Part shown: in pieces, positions 18,213-27,260 of the stretch
How the letters are laid out: every line of letters begins with the position of its first letter
Numbering within the stretch: the first letter of the stretch is position 1
Origin: Massilia sp. METH4
GTDB lineage: Bacteria; Pseudomonadota; Gammaproteobacteria; Burkholderiales; Burkholderiaceae_D
Direction of reading: 5' to 3'
Assembly: GCF_037094685.1 (NCBI RefSeq)
Contig: NZ_CP146614.1
Coordinates: 3,038,001 to 3,102,000, forward strand
DNA: 64,000 nt
The notes under the pieces: model-generated
Told to the model about the DNA's origin: nothing
What the model saw: only the letters and a program-made list of their open reading frames with translations
Databases searched by the model: none
Translations under genes and position numbers: made by a program

Positions 18213-19436
18213 TCAGGAATGCTGCCGGATGAACGAGGTGATCTTCGGGCACACCAGTTCACGCCAGCGGCGGCCGGAAAAGATGCCGTAGTGGCCGGCC
18301 TGCGGCACCACGTAGTCTTCCTGCATGTCGGCCGGGATGCCGCTGCACAGGTCGTGCGCGGCCTGCGTCTGGCCGGCGCCGGAAATATCGTCCAGCTCGC
18401 CCTCGACCGTCAGCAGCGCCACGGTCTTGATATCTTGCGGGCGCACCAGCTGGCCGCCCACTTCCCACGTGCCGTTCGGCAGGCGGTGTTCCTGGAACAC
18501 GGTCTTGATCGTGTCCAGGTAGTACTCGGCCGGCATGTCCAGCACGGCGTTGTATTCGTCGTAGAACTTGCGGTGGCTTTCCGCCGACTCGTCGTCGCCG
18601 CGCACCAGGTGCATGTAGAACTCACGGTGCGATTGCGCGTGGCGGCCCGGATTCATCGCGATGAAGCCGGCATGCTGCAGGAAACCGGGGTAGACCTTGC
18701 GACCGAAGCCCGGGTAGTTCGGCGGCACCGGGTAGATCACGGTGTTCTCGAACCACGAGAACGGCTTCTCGGTGGCCAGGTTGTTGACGGCCGTCGGCGA
18801 TTTGCGGGGATCGATCGGACCGCCCATCATCGTCATCGTCTTCGGCAGTTTCGGGTCGTTATTGGTCGCCATCAGCGAGATCGCGGCCAGCACCGGCACC
18901 GTCGGCTGGCAGACGGAGATCACGTGCACATCCGGCCCCAGGTGGCGGATGAAATCTTGCACGTAGAAAATATAGTCGTCGAGATGGAACGGGCCTTCGG
19001 ACAGCGGCACCATGCGCGCATCGGTCCAGTCGGTGATGTAGACGTCGTGTTCCGGCAACAGGCCGCGCACGGTATCGCGCAGCAGCGTGGAATGGTGCCC
19101 GGAAAGCGGCGCCACCAGCAGCACGGTAGGCTGCTTCAGCGGTTCGCGCACGTCCTTGCGGAAATGGATCAGGCGGCAGAACGGTTTCGTGACTGTCGCG
19201 TGCTCGATGATCGATACCGGCTTGCCGTCGACGGTGGTGGTGTCGATGCCGAAGGCCGGCTTTTCATAATCCTTGCCCAGGCGGTACAGCAGCTCGTACC
19301 CGGCGGCGATCCGCTGCGAGAACGGCGTGTGCGCCAATGGCGATACCGGGTTGCTGAACAGTTTCGAGGACGCTTCGGCCCACTGCATGAGCGGGTTCAG
19401 GAAGGTCCGTTGCATCTCGTGGAGTTGGTAAAGCAT
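18213..19436 (-). CDS. phaZ: Intracellular polyhydroxyalkanoate depolymerase
   Basis: Cytoplasmic enzyme of 407 residues that mobilises native poly-3-hydroxybutyrate granules. It has an alpha/beta-hydrolase core with a cysteine nucleophile in the lipase-box-like VISVCQPTV (C176), as in the Ralstonia eutropha PhaZ1 group, plus the typical MLYQLHEMQR opening, TDWTDARMVP and the C-terminal histidine segment VPQAGHYGIFSGRRWR. Length matches the family. It is monocistronic, with a strong terminator. The nearby PHA-granule family gene at 23371 supports a PHB-storing organism. Confidence 0.95.
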   Translation of the reverse strand: MLYQLHEMQRTFLNPLMQWAEASSKLFSNPVSPLAHTPFSQRIAAGYELLYRLGKDYEKPAFGIDTTTVDGKPVSIIEHATVTKPFCRLIHFRKDVREPLKQPTVLLVAPLSGHHSTLLRDTVRGLLPEHDVYITDWTDARMVPLSEGPFHLDDYIFYVQDFIRHLGPDVHVISVCQPTVPVLAAISLMATNNDPKLPKTMTMMGGPIDPRKSPTAVNNLATEKPFSWFENTVIYPVPPNYPGFGRKVYPGFLQHAGFIAMNPGRHAQSHREFYMHLVRGDDESAESHRKFYDEYNAVLDMPAEYYLDTIKTVFQEHRLPNGTWEVGGQLVRPQDIKTVALLTVEGELDDISGAGQTQAAHDLCSGIPADMQEDYVVPQAGHYGIFSGRRWRELVCPKITSFIRQHS

Positions 19437-19625
19437 AGGTGTTCCCGGGTCATGTGCGCTGCGTCTGAACGCCGAGGCGAAGCGTGCAGCGCGGAAATCA
19501 TTAGCCCATTATAGGCCGTTTCTTCTTGACGTAAAGCATTTTTCTGGTGCCCCGAGAAACGGGCAGAAAAGCAACAAAACGCCGGATCTAAGCCTCTGGT
19601 ACCTACGATAATAGTGCCGCTGAAA

Positions 19626-19652
19626 CAAAAAAAGCAGCGTTTCCGCTGCTTT
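19626..19652 (-). terminator. Intrinsic terminator of the ferredoxin reductase gene
   Basis: On the minus strand arms AAAGCAGCG / CGCTGCTTT with a 4-base loop run into a T-rich tract (TTTTTTTG). It lies about 40 bases past the reductase stop codon. Confidence 0.9.
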
Positions 19653-19691
19653 TCTGTAGGACAGGTCCGAAGACCAGGTAAGACGGCTCTA

Positions 19692-20759
19692 TCAGTCGAA
19701 GACCGGCGTTTCCACGCCCAGCACCTTGTGCAGCTTCGGCGACGTGGTGGTGTATTGCATGTGGATCTTCTTGTCCGGGAAGATGTATGGCGCGGCGCCG
19801 AAGGCGGCCAGCGCGGCTTCGTGGAAGCCCGACAGGATCAGCTTTTTCTTGCCCGGATAGGTGTTGATGTCGCCGACGGCAAAGATGCCCGGCACATTCG
19901 TTTCGAATTTCTCGGTGGACACCACTTTCAGCTGCTTGCGCTCGATGTCCAGGCCCCACTCGGCGATCGGGCCCAGCTTCGGCGACAGGCCATAGAACAC
20001 CAGCAGCATGTCCAGCGGCACGCGGCGGGTCACGCCGTCGGCGCCCGTCACGCGCAGTTCGGACAGCTTGCCATCCTTCTGCTCGATGCCCGACACCTGG
20101 CCGATGATCAGCTGCATCTCGTAGTCTTCGCACAGCTGCTTCATCTTCGCCACGGAAGCCGGGGCGGCACGGAAGTCCTCGCGGCGGTGCAGCAGCACCA
20201 CGGATTCGGCCTTGCCGACGAAGTTCAGCGCCCAATCCAGCGCCGAGTCGCCGCCGCCACAGACGACGATGTTCTTGCCTTCGAACTGCGAAGGATCCTT
20301 CACGCGGTAGAACACCTGCGAACCTTCGAACTGTTCGATGCCGTCGACCTTCATCGTGCGCGGCTGGAACGAACCCACGCCGGCCGCGATGAAGATGGTC
20401 TTCGTGATGAACTTCGTGCCCAGGCTGGTTTCCACGTCGAAGCGGCCGTCTTCGCGCTTCTGCACGACGGTCACTTCCTGGCCCAGGTGGAACGTGGGGC
20501 CGAACGGTTCGATCTGCTTGAGCAGGCCGTCGGTCAATTCCTGGCCAGTGCAGGAGGGGATCGCGGGAATATCGTAGATCGGCTTGTCCGGATACAGTTC
20601 CACGCACTGGCCGCCCACGGCAGCCAGCGAATCGATCACGTGGGCCTTGATTTCCAGCAGGCCGAGTTCGAAGACCTGGAACAGGCCGACCGGACCGGCG
20701 CCGATGATGACGGCATCCGTTTCATGGAAGCCACCGGGAGGGGTGCTGACGATATTCAT
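19692..20759 (-). CDS. Ferredoxin--NADP+ reductase, thioredoxin-reductase-like type
   Basis: Flavoprotein of 355 residues that exchanges electrons between NADPH and ferredoxin. The FAD-binding motif [10 protein letters not shown] is at 19-28, with [20 protein letters not shown] typical of the TrxR-like Fpr group. The NADPH site [14 protein letters not shown] follows, and the C-terminal FAD motif is [13 protein letters not shown]. It lacks the CxxC redox pair of true thioredoxin reductases. It is 99 bp downstream of and co-directional with the 7Fe ferredoxin gene, a plausible redox partner. Confidence 0.93.
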   Translation of the reverse strand: MNIVSTPPGGFHETDAVIIGAGPVGLFQVFELGLLEIKAHVIDSLAAVGGQCVELYPDKPIYDIPAIPSCTGQELTDGLLKQIEPFGPTFHLGQEVTVVQKREDGRFDVETSLGTKFITKTIFIAAGVGSFQPRTMKVDGIEQFEGSQVFYRVKDPSQFEGKNIVVCGGGDSALDWALNFVGKAESVVLLHRREDFRAAPASVAKMKQLCEDYEMQLIIGQVSGIEQKDGKLSELRVTGADGVTRRVPLDMLLVFYGLSPKLGPIAEWGLDIERKQLKVVSTEKFETNVPGIFAVGDINTYPGKKKLILSGFHEAALAAFGAAPYIFPDKKIHMQYTTTSPKLHKVLGVETPVFD

Positions 20760-20858
20760 GACGATTTCTATCCTGTGAATTCAAATGCGGCACGCTCGCG
20801 AAACCGAAGGTCGGCTCCAGGGTAGGGCGACCCGGCGCAAGGTGCCGGAGGCTGCCGT

Positions 20859-21182
20859 TTAGCGCACCAGCAGGTGGAGCTTTTCCTTGACGTCCTTGAA
20901 CTGCTCGGCTTCCGGCAGGGCTGGCTTGGTCTTCGTGATCGAAGGCCAGTTGCGGGAAAGGTCCGCATTGAGCTTGATGTACTGCTGCTGGTCGGACGGC
21001 ACATCTTCTTCCGCGAAAATGGCGTTGACCGGGCACTCGGCCACGCACACGGCGCAGTCGATGCATTCGTCGGGATCAATTGCCAGGAAATTCGGGCCTT
21101 CGCGGAAACAATCTACCGGGCAAACATCGACGCAGTCCGTATACCGGCAGGCGATGCAAGATTCGGTGACAACGTGGGTCAT
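20859..21182 (-). CDS. fdxA: 7Fe ferredoxin (FdxA type)
   Basis: Small electron carrier of 107 residues. The first cluster motif [17 protein letters not shown] supports a [3Fe-4S] centre plus the last ligand of the second, and [12 protein letters not shown] supports a [4Fe-4S] centre, the classical 7Fe arrangement. The start at 21182 follows AGGA and gives the conserved [10 protein letters not shown] opening; an in-frame upstream codon at 21293 would add 37 unlikely residues. First gene of the ferredoxin-reductase pair. Confidence 0.95.
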   Translation of the reverse strand: MTHVVTESCIACRYTDCVDVCPVDCFREGPNFLAIDPDECIDCAVCVAECPVNAIFAEEDVPSDQQQYIKLNADLSRNWPSITKTKPALPEAEQFKDVKEKLHLLVR

Positions 21183-21370
21183 AGCAGTCCTATCAATGTT
21201 GGTGTGAAGCGGTCGATGACACAATCCCAACTTCAGCAAAGCACTGTATTTTAGGGCAATTCGCCCTTTCTCACAATTCAGGCTTAGACACAATACATAT
21301 AAGCAAATGCGCCGCGCGCCGTTGCCGGGGCGCGGCGCGAGCCGCTCGAATCGCGGGATCGGGGCGCGGA

Positions 21371-21661
21371 TCAGGCGGCCAGGATACGGTCCAGCAAGGG
21401 CCGCCAGCGCGCGCTCGCCGGGCTGCCATCCTCGGCGAAACTCACGCTGCGCCGTTCGCCGTCGCGGCCTTCGAGCGTGATGGTCCAGCGGGGAATGTCG
21501 GCGCCGACCGGTTCCTCGGCGGCGCCGCGCATGGTGCTGAACAAGGCGCTGGAGGCGAGTTCCGCCTCCAGCGCCTGGCCGGCCGGGCTGGTGGCCGTGT
21601 CGACTTCATGGGTCTGGGTAAGGCCGGCGAAGCCGCCACTTTTGGTCGCGATGATTTTCAT
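21371..21661 (-). CDS. Emfourin-like metalloprotease inhibitor
   Basis: Small protein of 96 residues resembling emfourin, the partner inhibitor of protealysin-like M4 metalloproteases: the N-terminal [20 protein letters not shown] strand, a central PRWTITLEG, and [20 protein letters not shown] near the end. It has no signal peptide, so it should be cytoplasmic. The start follows GGAGACCCC. Emfourin genes usually sit beside an M4 protease gene; none is present here, only a 66-codon frame upstream. Assignment is by recalled family pattern and was not searched. Confidence 0.7.
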   Translation of the reverse strand: MKIIATKSGGFAGLTQTHEVDTATSPAGQALEAELASSALFSTMRGAAEEPVGADIPRWTITLEGRDGERRSVSFAEDGSPASARWRPLLDRILAA

Positions 21662-21771
21662 GGGGTCTCCGATGCGTGGCGCAGCTTGTATTGGCCGCCG
21701 ACCGGTGTTCGCCGGCCAACGGTTGCAGTCGATGTGATCAGTCCGCGAGTGGAACGAAGGGCGCTACTTGT

Positions 21772-21972
21772 TCACCGCCAGCTCATCCCCACCCGCCGCC
21801 GCGCCGGCCGCCGATGGATGGTGCTGTGCCTTGCCGCATACCCCTGGCACCATCGCGCCAGCGCCTGCCGTTCCACTTCCAGCACATCCTCCAGGTCGAA
21901 ATACTGGGCATTGTTCAGCGTGCCGCAGCAGGCACGGCGGTCCTGCATCGCCACCTGAGAAATGATGGTCAT
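21772..21972 (-). CDS. Hypothetical small protein, uncertain
   Basis: Open frame of 66 codons upstream of the emfourin-like gene on the same strand. The product (MTIISQVAMQDRRACCG..., arginine-rich C-terminus) matches nothing I recognise. The ribosome site is weak (CACGGG). Lack of signal peptide, membrane segment or motif means it may be non-coding. It occupies the position where an M4 protease gene would normally be. Confidence 0.3.
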   Translation of the reverse strand: MTIISQVAMQDRRACCGTLNNAQYFDLEDVLEVERQALARWCQGYAARHSTIHRRPARRRVGMSWR

Positions 21973-22075
21973 CCCGTGCGAACGCCGTAAGTTTGATCCG
22001 GCTCAAACTTCGGACGTGACAGTCACGCATTCCTTGCCCGCTTACAATGTCGAGATCGTCTTTTCGGAGCCCTGC

Positions 22076-23332
22076 ATGACGCCCAGCACCATCGAGATCG
22101 CAGGCGCGGTCCTATTCGCCGCCGCCATCGTCCACACGTTCACGGCCAAGGTTTTCGAACGGCTGGCGTACCGCTTCCCCGCGCACGCGGGCGTCTGGCA
22201 CCTGCTGGGCGAAGTGGAAGTGGTGTTCGGCTTCTGGGCGCTGGTACTGGTGGGCTTCATGGCCGCCGCGGCCGGGCGCGGCGAGGCGGTGGCCTACCTG
22301 GACAGCCGCAACTTCACCGAGCCCATGTTCGTCTTCGTGATCATGGTGATTGCCGCCACGCGGCCCATCCTGCAGAGCACGAAGGCCGCGGTGGCGCTGC
22401 TGGCGCGCGCGCTGCCGCTGCCCGGCAGCATGGCCACGTACTTCATCGTGCTGGCCGTGGTGCCGTTGCTGGGTTCGTTCATCACGGAACCGGCCGCGAT
22501 GACGCTGGCCGCGCTGATTCTCTCGGAGCGCATCTTCGCGGGTGGCATTTCGGAACGGTTGAAATACGCCACCCTGGGCGTGTTGTTCGTCAACGTGTCG
22601 ATCGGCGGCACGCTCACGCCCTATGCAGCGCCGCCCGTGCTGATGGTCGCGGCGAAATGGGGCTGGGACCTGCCATTCATGCTGGCCCACATCGGCTGGA
22701 AGGCGGCGCTGGCCGTCTTCGTGAATGCCGCCGGCGCCACCTTGCTGTTCGCCCGCGAACTGGCGGCGCACCGGCCCGCTCCGGGCGCCCCGGCCGCACC
22801 GGTACCGCTGCCCCTGGTGCTCGTCCACCTGGCGTTCCTGGCCGGCGTGGTGGTGTTCGCCCACCATCCGGCGGCATTCATGGGCCTGTTCCTGTTCTTC
22901 CTCGGCGTGGCCCATGCCTATGAACGCTTCCAGGACCGGCTGATCCTGCGCGAGGGCCTGCTGGTCGCATTCTTCCTGGCAGGGCTCGTCGTGCTCGGCG
23001 GCCAGCAGCAGTGGTGGCTGCAGCCGGTGTTGATGAGCATGAGCAGCGAAGCCGTGTTCTATGGCGCGACGGCGCTCACGGCGATCACCGACAATGCCGC
23101 GCTCACCTACCTGGGTTCGCTGGTGGAAGGGTTGACCGACGAGTTCAAGTACGCGCTGGTGACGGGCGCCGTGGCCGGTGGCGGGCTCACGGTGATCGCC
23201 AACGCGCCGAACCCGGCGGGCATGTCGATCCTGAAGGAACACTTCGCGCTGCAGACGGTGGCCGCGTTGCCCCTGTTCCTCGCGGCGGCCTTGCCCACCG
23301 CCGTGGCGGTCGCCGCCTTCCGCCTGCTGTAG
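22076..23332 (+). CDS. Putative Na+/H+ antiporter (DUF1504 type membrane protein)
   Basis: Integral inner-membrane protein of 418 residues with about 11-12 hydrophobic helices. Conserved polar breaks (SFITEPAAMT, NVSIGGTLTPYAAPP, ALTAITDNAALTYLGS, IANAPNPAGM) match the putative sodium/proton antiporter family PF07399, related to the ArsB/NhaD ion-transporter superfamily. The ATG at 22076 follows CGGAG; an in-frame start at 21962 would add a non-membrane leader of 38 residues. The transported ion is inferred from family only. Confidence 0.85.
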   Translation: MTPSTIEIAGAVLFAAAIVHTFTAKVFERLAYRFPAHAGVWHLLGEVEVVFGFWALVLVGFMAAAAGRGEAVAYLDSRNFTEPMFVFVIMVIAATRPILQSTKAAVALLARALPLPGSMATYFIVLAVVPLLGSFITEPAAMTLAALILSERIFAGGISERLKYATLGVLFVNVSIGGTLTPYAAPPVLMVAAKWGWDLPFMLAHIGWKAALAVFVNAAGATLLFARELAAHRPAPGAPAAPVPLPLVLVHLAFLAGVVVFAHHPAAFMGLFLFFLGVAHAYERFQDRLILREGLLVAFFLAGLVVLGGQQQWWLQPVLMSMSSEAVFYGATALTAITDNAALTYLGSLVEGLTDEFKYALVTGAVAGGGLTVIANAPNPAGMSILKEHFALQTVAALPLFLAAALPTAVAVAAFRLL

Positions 23333-23370
23333 CGTTATGGCATGATGGCGCCTTTTTGCCGGGCGCAAGA

Positions 23371-23646
23371 ATGATCAATATCACCCAACCCCACAACCTG
23401 CCGCCGGAAGCGGCGCGCGCCGCCGCCCAGCAGGTGGCGGACAAGCTCGCCCGCGAACTGGACCTTTCCTGCCAGTGGCAGGGCGACGTGCTGCGCTTCG
23501 GCAAGAGCGGCGTGGAAGGCACGCTCACGCTGCTGGACAACCAGGCGCACATGCAGATCAAGTTGGGATTCTTGTATGGCGCGTTCGCGCCGGCGATCCA
23601 GAGCAAGGTCGCCGAGAAGATGCGCAAGGTGTTTGCGCCGGAATGA
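23371..23646 (+). CDS. Polyhydroxyalkanoic acid system family protein
   Basis: Small protein of 91 residues of the PHA_gran_rgn family (PF09650), found in PHB-producing proteobacteria; function undefined beyond association with PHA metabolism. Pattern: INITQPHNLPPEAARAAAQQVADKL, WQGDVLRFGKSGVEGTL, and MQIKLGFLYGAFAPAIQSKVAEKM. It follows the antiporter gene by 38 bp. The ribosome site (GCGCAAGA) is poor. Its presence fits the phaZ gene 4 kb away. Confidence 0.85.
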   Translation: MINITQPHNLPPEAARAAAQQVADKLARELDLSCQWQGDVLRFGKSGVEGTLTLLDNQAHMQIKLGFLYGAFAPAIQSKVAEKMRKVFAPE

Positions 23647-23652
23647 CGGGAA

Positions 23653-23672
23653 GGGCCGGCGCCTGCCGGCCC
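23653..23672. terminator. Hairpin between convergent genes
   Basis: Perfect GGGCCGGC / GCCGGCCC arms with a 4-base loop, seven bases after the PHA-family stop. There is no T-run on the plus strand, and only CCCTTCCC on the minus strand, so it is a weak terminator candidate. Confidence 0.5.
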
Positions 23673-23691
23673 AGGAAACATCAGGCCGGTA

Positions 23692-23946
23692 TCAGCCTTT
23701 CAATTCCTCGATCAGGTCGATGTACTGCTGCTTTGCGTCATCCTGCGCGGTGCCTTGCAGGGCAGCCCAGGCGTCGTACTTGGCGCGGTTGACGAAATCG
23801 GTCATGCCCGGGCGCTCGCCAGTCACATCGCCGGCGGAAGCCTGCTTGAACAGGGCATAGATCTTCAGCAGGGTCATATTGTCCGGGCGTTCCGGCAGGT
23901 TCTTCGAATCGGCGACCGCCTGGTCGAACTGTTCTTGCAAGCTCAT
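23692..23946 (-). CDS. Acyl-CoA-binding protein
   Basis: Cytoplasmic four-helix protein of 84 residues that binds long-chain acyl-CoA and buffers the pool. Family motif: LLKIYALFKQASAGDVTGERPGM, then FVNRAKYDAWAALQG, with the conserved tyrosine and lysine residues of the acyl-CoA site. The start at 23946 (MSLQEQFDQAV) follows GAGGA. Monocistronic. It could serve the acyl-CoA synthetase at 2768-4447 and the PHB genes, but that is inference. Confidence 0.93.
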   Translation of the reverse strand: MSLQEQFDQAVADSKNLPERPDNMTLLKIYALFKQASAGDVTGERPGMTDFVNRAKYDAWAALQGTAQDDAKQQYIDLIEELKG

Positions 23947-24034
23947 GGTGTCCTCGTTGGGTTGAGATGGCGCATCATACAAAACCCGCGGCCGGCCGGA
24001 AGGGGAAACTGTAGAGCACCCCCTCCAAAAGCGG

Positions 24035-24079
24035 AAACGGCGGGCAGGATCCGAGGCGACCGGATCCTGCCCGCCGTTT
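24035..24079. terminator. Strong bidirectional terminator of the HU gene
   Basis: Perfect 19-bp arms, left 24035-24053 (AAACGGCGGGCAGGATCCG) and right 24061-24079, loop AGGCGAC. On the minus strand the run ends CCGTTTCC, on the plus strand CCGTTTTGG. Confidence 0.88.
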
Positions 24080-24094
24080 TGGCGTGATCGGGTG

Positions 24095-24382
24095 TTACTT
24101 CTTCTTGGTCGGATTCACTGCCGCCTTCAGCGTCGCGCCGGCCGAGAATTTCGGCGTCTTGGACGCGGCGATCTTGATCGCTTCGCCGGTTGCAGGATTG
24201 CGGCCTTTGCGAGCAGCGCGCTTGGCAACCGAGAAGGTGCCGAAGCCGGTGATGCCGACCGTGTCGCCCTTTTTCAGGCGTTCGGTAACGATGGCAATCA
24301 GGGTGTTCACTGCGTCGTTGGCGGCGGCACCGGACATTTCGGTCCGCTTCGCAAATTCTGCAATCAGTTCGCCTTTTTTCAT
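24095..24382 (-). CDS. HU-family nucleoid DNA-binding protein
   Basis: Histone-like protein of 95 residues that bends DNA and organises the nucleoid. It opens MKKGELIAEFAKRTEMS, has the DNA-binding beta-arm GFGTFSVAKRAARKGRNPATGE, and ends in a lysine-rich tail PTKKK. The start at 24382 has a clear GGAGGT site; an in-frame extension to 24673 is not credible. Which HU subunit it represents (hupA or hupB type) cannot be decided here. Confidence 0.96.
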   Translation of the reverse strand: MKKGELIAEFAKRTEMSGAAANDAVNTLIAIVTERLKKGDTVGITGFGTFSVAKRAARKGRNPATGEAIKIAASKTPKFSAGATLKAAVNPTKKK

Positions 24383-24584
24383 TACTACCTCCGTGGTTAA
24401 TAGAGGCCGCAGATTAGCACAATATTTGCCGAAAGTAATCCTTTGGAACAACAGGAACCCATATGGATGCTGGGTTGCCGCGCCGCTGGCGTGCCGGCGG
24501 CGCGGCGGTTCGAGGCGGACGCTGGGCCTGCGCGGCCCGGTGCTAATATGAAGCATCGTTGCTTGAACACAGGCGGGCCACATC

Positions 24585-25385
24585 ATGAGCTTTTCCGACG
24601 AAACCCTGATGGCATATGCCGATGGCGAACTGGACGCGGCTACGCGCCGCGCGGTGGAACAGGCGTGTTCCACGGACCTGGCGCTGGCCCGGCGCGTTGC
24701 CTACTATAAAACGCGGCGCAGCAATGTCTTCGCCGGCTTCGCCACGGGCGACGAAGGACAGCGGGTGCGCCCGGCGCGCCAGGCCACGATCGTGAGCCTG
24801 GATGCGGTGCGGGCCCGGCGCGAAGCGGTGCAGCTGGCAGCGCGCAAGGCCACGCGCGAGCGGCGCTGGTCGTGGCCGGAATGGACGGCGCTGGGCGGGG
24901 TGCTCGTCGTGGGCGTGCTGGCCGGCACGTTCGGGCTGTCGTATTTCCAGGCGGACGAAGGCCCGGTCGACCTGGTCGCGAGCCGCGACGGCACGCTGGT
25001 CGCGCAGGGCCGGCTCGTTACCGCGCTCGAGCAGCAGGCATCGGCGCCGTCCGGCGCCGCCGGCGTGGCCACCAACGCGGCGGCGCGGGCGGCCGGCGCG
25101 GTGCGGATCGGCATGTCGTTCGTCTCGGCCGATGGCAGCTACTGCCGCAGCTTTGCCAGCGGCATCGGCACGGTCGAGATCGACGGCCTGGCCTGCAAGG
25201 TCGGCCAGGAATGGCGCCTGCCGCTGGTCATGCAGAACCCGCGGCCGGCGCGCGCCGGCGCCGCTTCCGAGCCGGCCGGCGAGATCGCGCCGCCGGTGGA
25301 AACGGCCATCGAGCAGCGCATTTCCGGCGATCCGCTCGATGCGAAGGCGGAGCAGGAAGCCATGCAGCGCGGCTGGCAGCGCTAA
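24585..25385 (+). CDS. Anti-sigma-factor-like single-pass membrane protein
   Basis: Protein of 266 residues with an N-terminal cytoplasmic segment like anti-sigma domains (MSFSDETLMAYADGELDAATRRAVEQAC), a basic alanine/arginine stretch, one membrane helix (about 104-125, GGVLVVGVLAGTFGLSYF), and a periplasmic domain with SADGSYCRSFASG and a second cysteine in LACKVGQEW. Classic anti-sigma genes follow an ECF sigma gene; none is adjacent, so the partner is elsewhere or the protein has another role. Start is chosen for the conserved opening. Confidence 0.72.
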   Translation: MSFSDETLMAYADGELDAATRRAVEQACSTDLALARRVAYYKTRRSNVFAGFATGDEGQRVRPARQATIVSLDAVRARREAVQLAARKATRERRWSWPEWTALGGVLVVGVLAGTFGLSYFQADEGPVDLVASRDGTLVAQGRLVTALEQQASAPSGAAGVATNAAARAAGAVRIGMSFVSADGSYCRSFASGIGTVEIDGLACKVGQEWRLPLVMQNPRPARAGAASEPAGEIAPPVETAIEQRISGDPLDAKAEQEAMQRGWQR

Positions 25386-25390
25386 CGATA

Positions 25391-25416
25391 AAAAAAAGGC
25401 GCCGCGAGGACGCCTT
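25391..25416. terminator. Bidirectional terminator between convergent genes
   Basis: Arms AAAGGCG / CGCCTTT around a 9-base loop, preceded on the plus strand by a run of A. On the minus strand this becomes a run of seven T, so it best terminates the leftward lipoprotein transcript. Confidence 0.82.
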
Positions 25417-25468
25417 TGCCGTACCGGCGGTCGCCGGGCTTCGTGACGGATTCTTCCGTACTTCTTTC

Positions 25469-25702
25469 TTACTTCTTCTTTTCCTCGTCTTCCTCGTCAT
25501 CGTCCGAGCCGAGGGCAGCCTTGCCCACGTAGACGACGCCTTTGCCGGCAGCGACACCCACGTCGACCGCGGTCGAGGCGACAGTCACGCCGGCGCCCAC
25601 GACGGCCGAGCCGACGGCCACCACGGCGCAGCCGGACAGCGCCGCCGCCATCAGCAGGGCGGCCGCCAGCAGCGGCCAGCGTGTCGATACCGGCAGGCGC
25701 AT
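25469..25702 (-). CDS. Small lipoprotein with acidic-basic tail
   Basis: Predicted lipoprotein of 77 residues. The signal segment ends in a lipobox (LSGCA, cysteine at about 25). The mature part is a valine/alanine/glycine stretch (VVAVGSAVVGAGVTVAST), then a strongly charged end of aspartate/glutamate and lysine (GSDDDEEDEEKKK). Function unknown; similar small lipoproteins exist in related bacteria. Its start codon shares one base with the FKBP stop (TAATG), so translation is coupled to that gene. Confidence 0.72.
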   Translation of the reverse strand: MRLPVSTRWPLLAAALLMAAALSGCAVVAVGSAVVGAGVTVASTAVDVGVAAGKGVVYVGKAALGSDDDEEDEEKKK

Positions 25703-26058
25703 TACACGCCCAGCAGTTCGACGTCGAAGATCAGCGTGGCGTTCGGCGGGATCACGCCGCCCGCGCCGCGCGCGCCGTAGCCCAGGTCGGCCGGGATGAT
25801 CAGCTGGCGGGTGCCGCCGACCTTCATGCCCTGCACGCCTTCATCCCAGCCGCGGATGACCATGCCGGCGCCGAGCGCGAATTCGAACGGGTCGTTGCGG
25901 TCCTTGCTGGAGTCGAACTTGGCGCCCTTGCTGCCGTCGGCGTTCTGCAGCCAGCCGGTGTAGTGCACGGTGACGTTCTGGCCGGCTTTGGCCTCGGCAC
26001 CGTCGCCGACCTTGACGTCGTCGTACTGCAGGCCGGAAGGAGTGGTGGTGATGGACAT
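25702..26058 (-). CDS. FKBP-type peptidyl-prolyl isomerase
   Basis: Single-domain FKBP of 118 residues catalysing proline cis-trans isomerisation in protein folding. Motifs: VTVHYTGWLQNADG, FEFALGAGMVIRGWDEGVQGMKVGG, and the C-terminal GVIPPNATLIFDVELL. No signal peptide, so cytoplasmic. The start at 26058 follows AAGGAA and is preferred to an in-frame codon at 26115. Downstream lipoprotein gene overlaps by one base. Confidence 0.95.
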   Translation of the reverse strand: MSITTTPSGLQYDDVKVGDGAEAKAGQNVTVHYTGWLQNADGSKGAKFDSSKDRNDPFEFALGAGMVIRGWDEGVQGMKVGGTRQLIIPADLGYGARGAGGVIPPNATLIFDVELLGV

Positions 26059-26280
26059 GGGCGTTCCTTTACATGTTGGTTCGGGCTGACGATTGTAGTG
26101 CAAGGCGCCGTCCATAAGCTAGTTGTTAAGGTGCGTGGCCAACCCGGCAATGACGTTCTGTAAAGCCGTTGTTTTCCTTCCTCACAGGAAGCAATGAATG
26201 CCCATGCAAATGGGCGGGTCTCTCGGCGAGCGCGGCAATGGCCGTAGAATAAAGCCTTTATCACTGTGCCGCGAGTCTCC

Positions 26281-27255
26281 ATGTTCCGCAGTATCCGCCG
26301 CCTCCTTGCAACCGGCCTGATCGGCATGCTGGCCGTCACGGAAGCCGCCCACGCGAATGTCGTGGTCGTGCTCAATTCGCGCGACGCCACCGTGCAGCTG
26401 CTCGACCAGGGTTCCCACAAGAGCCTGCAGACCTTCCCGGTCGGGAAGGAACCGCACCACCTGATGGCCACGCCGGACAACAAATCGCTGATCGTGGCCA
26501 GCTCGATGGGCAACGAGCTGGTGTTCCTCGACCCGAAGACGGGCCAGGTGCAGCGCCGCATCAAGGATATCCTCGACCCGTACCAGATCGGTTTCACGCC
26601 GGACCAGAAGTATTTCGTCTCGACAGCCCTGCGCCTGGACCACGTGGACCTGTACCGCTACAACGGCCGCGACTTCACGCTGGCCCGGCGCATCCCGCTG
26701 CCGAAGCTGCCGAGCCACGTGGCCTTCGATGCCAAGAGCACCACGGCCTTCGTGACGCAGCAGGGCAGCGACCAGGTCAGCGCGATCGACCTGGCCAGCG
26801 GCACCGTGCGCTGGACGCTCCCCGTCGGCAAGCTGCCGGCCGGCATCGCCATGACGCCGGACGACCGCTACCTGCTGGTCGGCATCATGGGCAGCGACTA
26901 CGTGGAAGTGATCGACTGGCGCGCGCGCAAGACGGTCAAGCGCATCAAGGCCGGTGCCGGCGCGCACAACTTCCGCGCACAGGGCGACGGCCGGTACACC
27001 TATGTGTCGAACCGGGTGGCCAATTCGATCAACATCATCGACCAGAAGACGCTGGAGAACGTCGGCCAGATCAATGTGCCCGGCGGGCCCGATTGCATGG
27101 AAATCACGGCCGACGGCAAGACCATGTGGGTCACGCTGCGCTGGATCAAGAAGGTGGCCGTGATCGACCTGGCCAGCCGCAAGGTGGTCAAGATGATCCC
27201 GGTGGGCCGCTCGCCGCACGGCGTATTCTTCGCCAATTCCTCCAACCGCCTGTAG
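26281..27255 (+). CDS. YVTN-type beta-propeller secreted protein
   Basis: Periplasmic seven-blade propeller-like protein of 324 residues. The signal peptide is about 1-25 (ending AHA). Repeated blades carry YVTN-like motifs: TPDNKSLIVASS, TPDQKYFVST, TPDDRYLLVGIMG, DGRYTYVSNR, TADGKTMWVTL. Such proteins bind partners or redox cofactors; no catalytic residue is evident. First gene of a closely spaced five-gene operon. The ATG at 26281 is chosen over a GTG at 26266; neither ribosome site is strong. Confidence 0.88.
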   Translation: MFRSIRRLLATGLIGMLAVTEAAHANVVVVLNSRDATVQLLDQGSHKSLQTFPVGKEPHHLMATPDNKSLIVASSMGNELVFLDPKTGQVQRRIKDILDPYQIGFTPDQKYFVSTALRLDHVDLYRYNGRDFTLARRIPLPKLPSHVAFDAKSTTAFVTQQGSDQVSAIDLASGTVRWTLPVGKLPAGIAMTPDDRYLLVGIMGSDYVEVIDWRARKTVKRIKAGAGAHNFRAQGDGRYTYVSNRVANSINIIDQKTLENVGQINVPGGPDCMEITADGKTMWVTLRWIKKVAVIDLASRKVVKMIPVGRSPHGVFFANSSNRL

Positions 27256-27260
27256 AGCGC

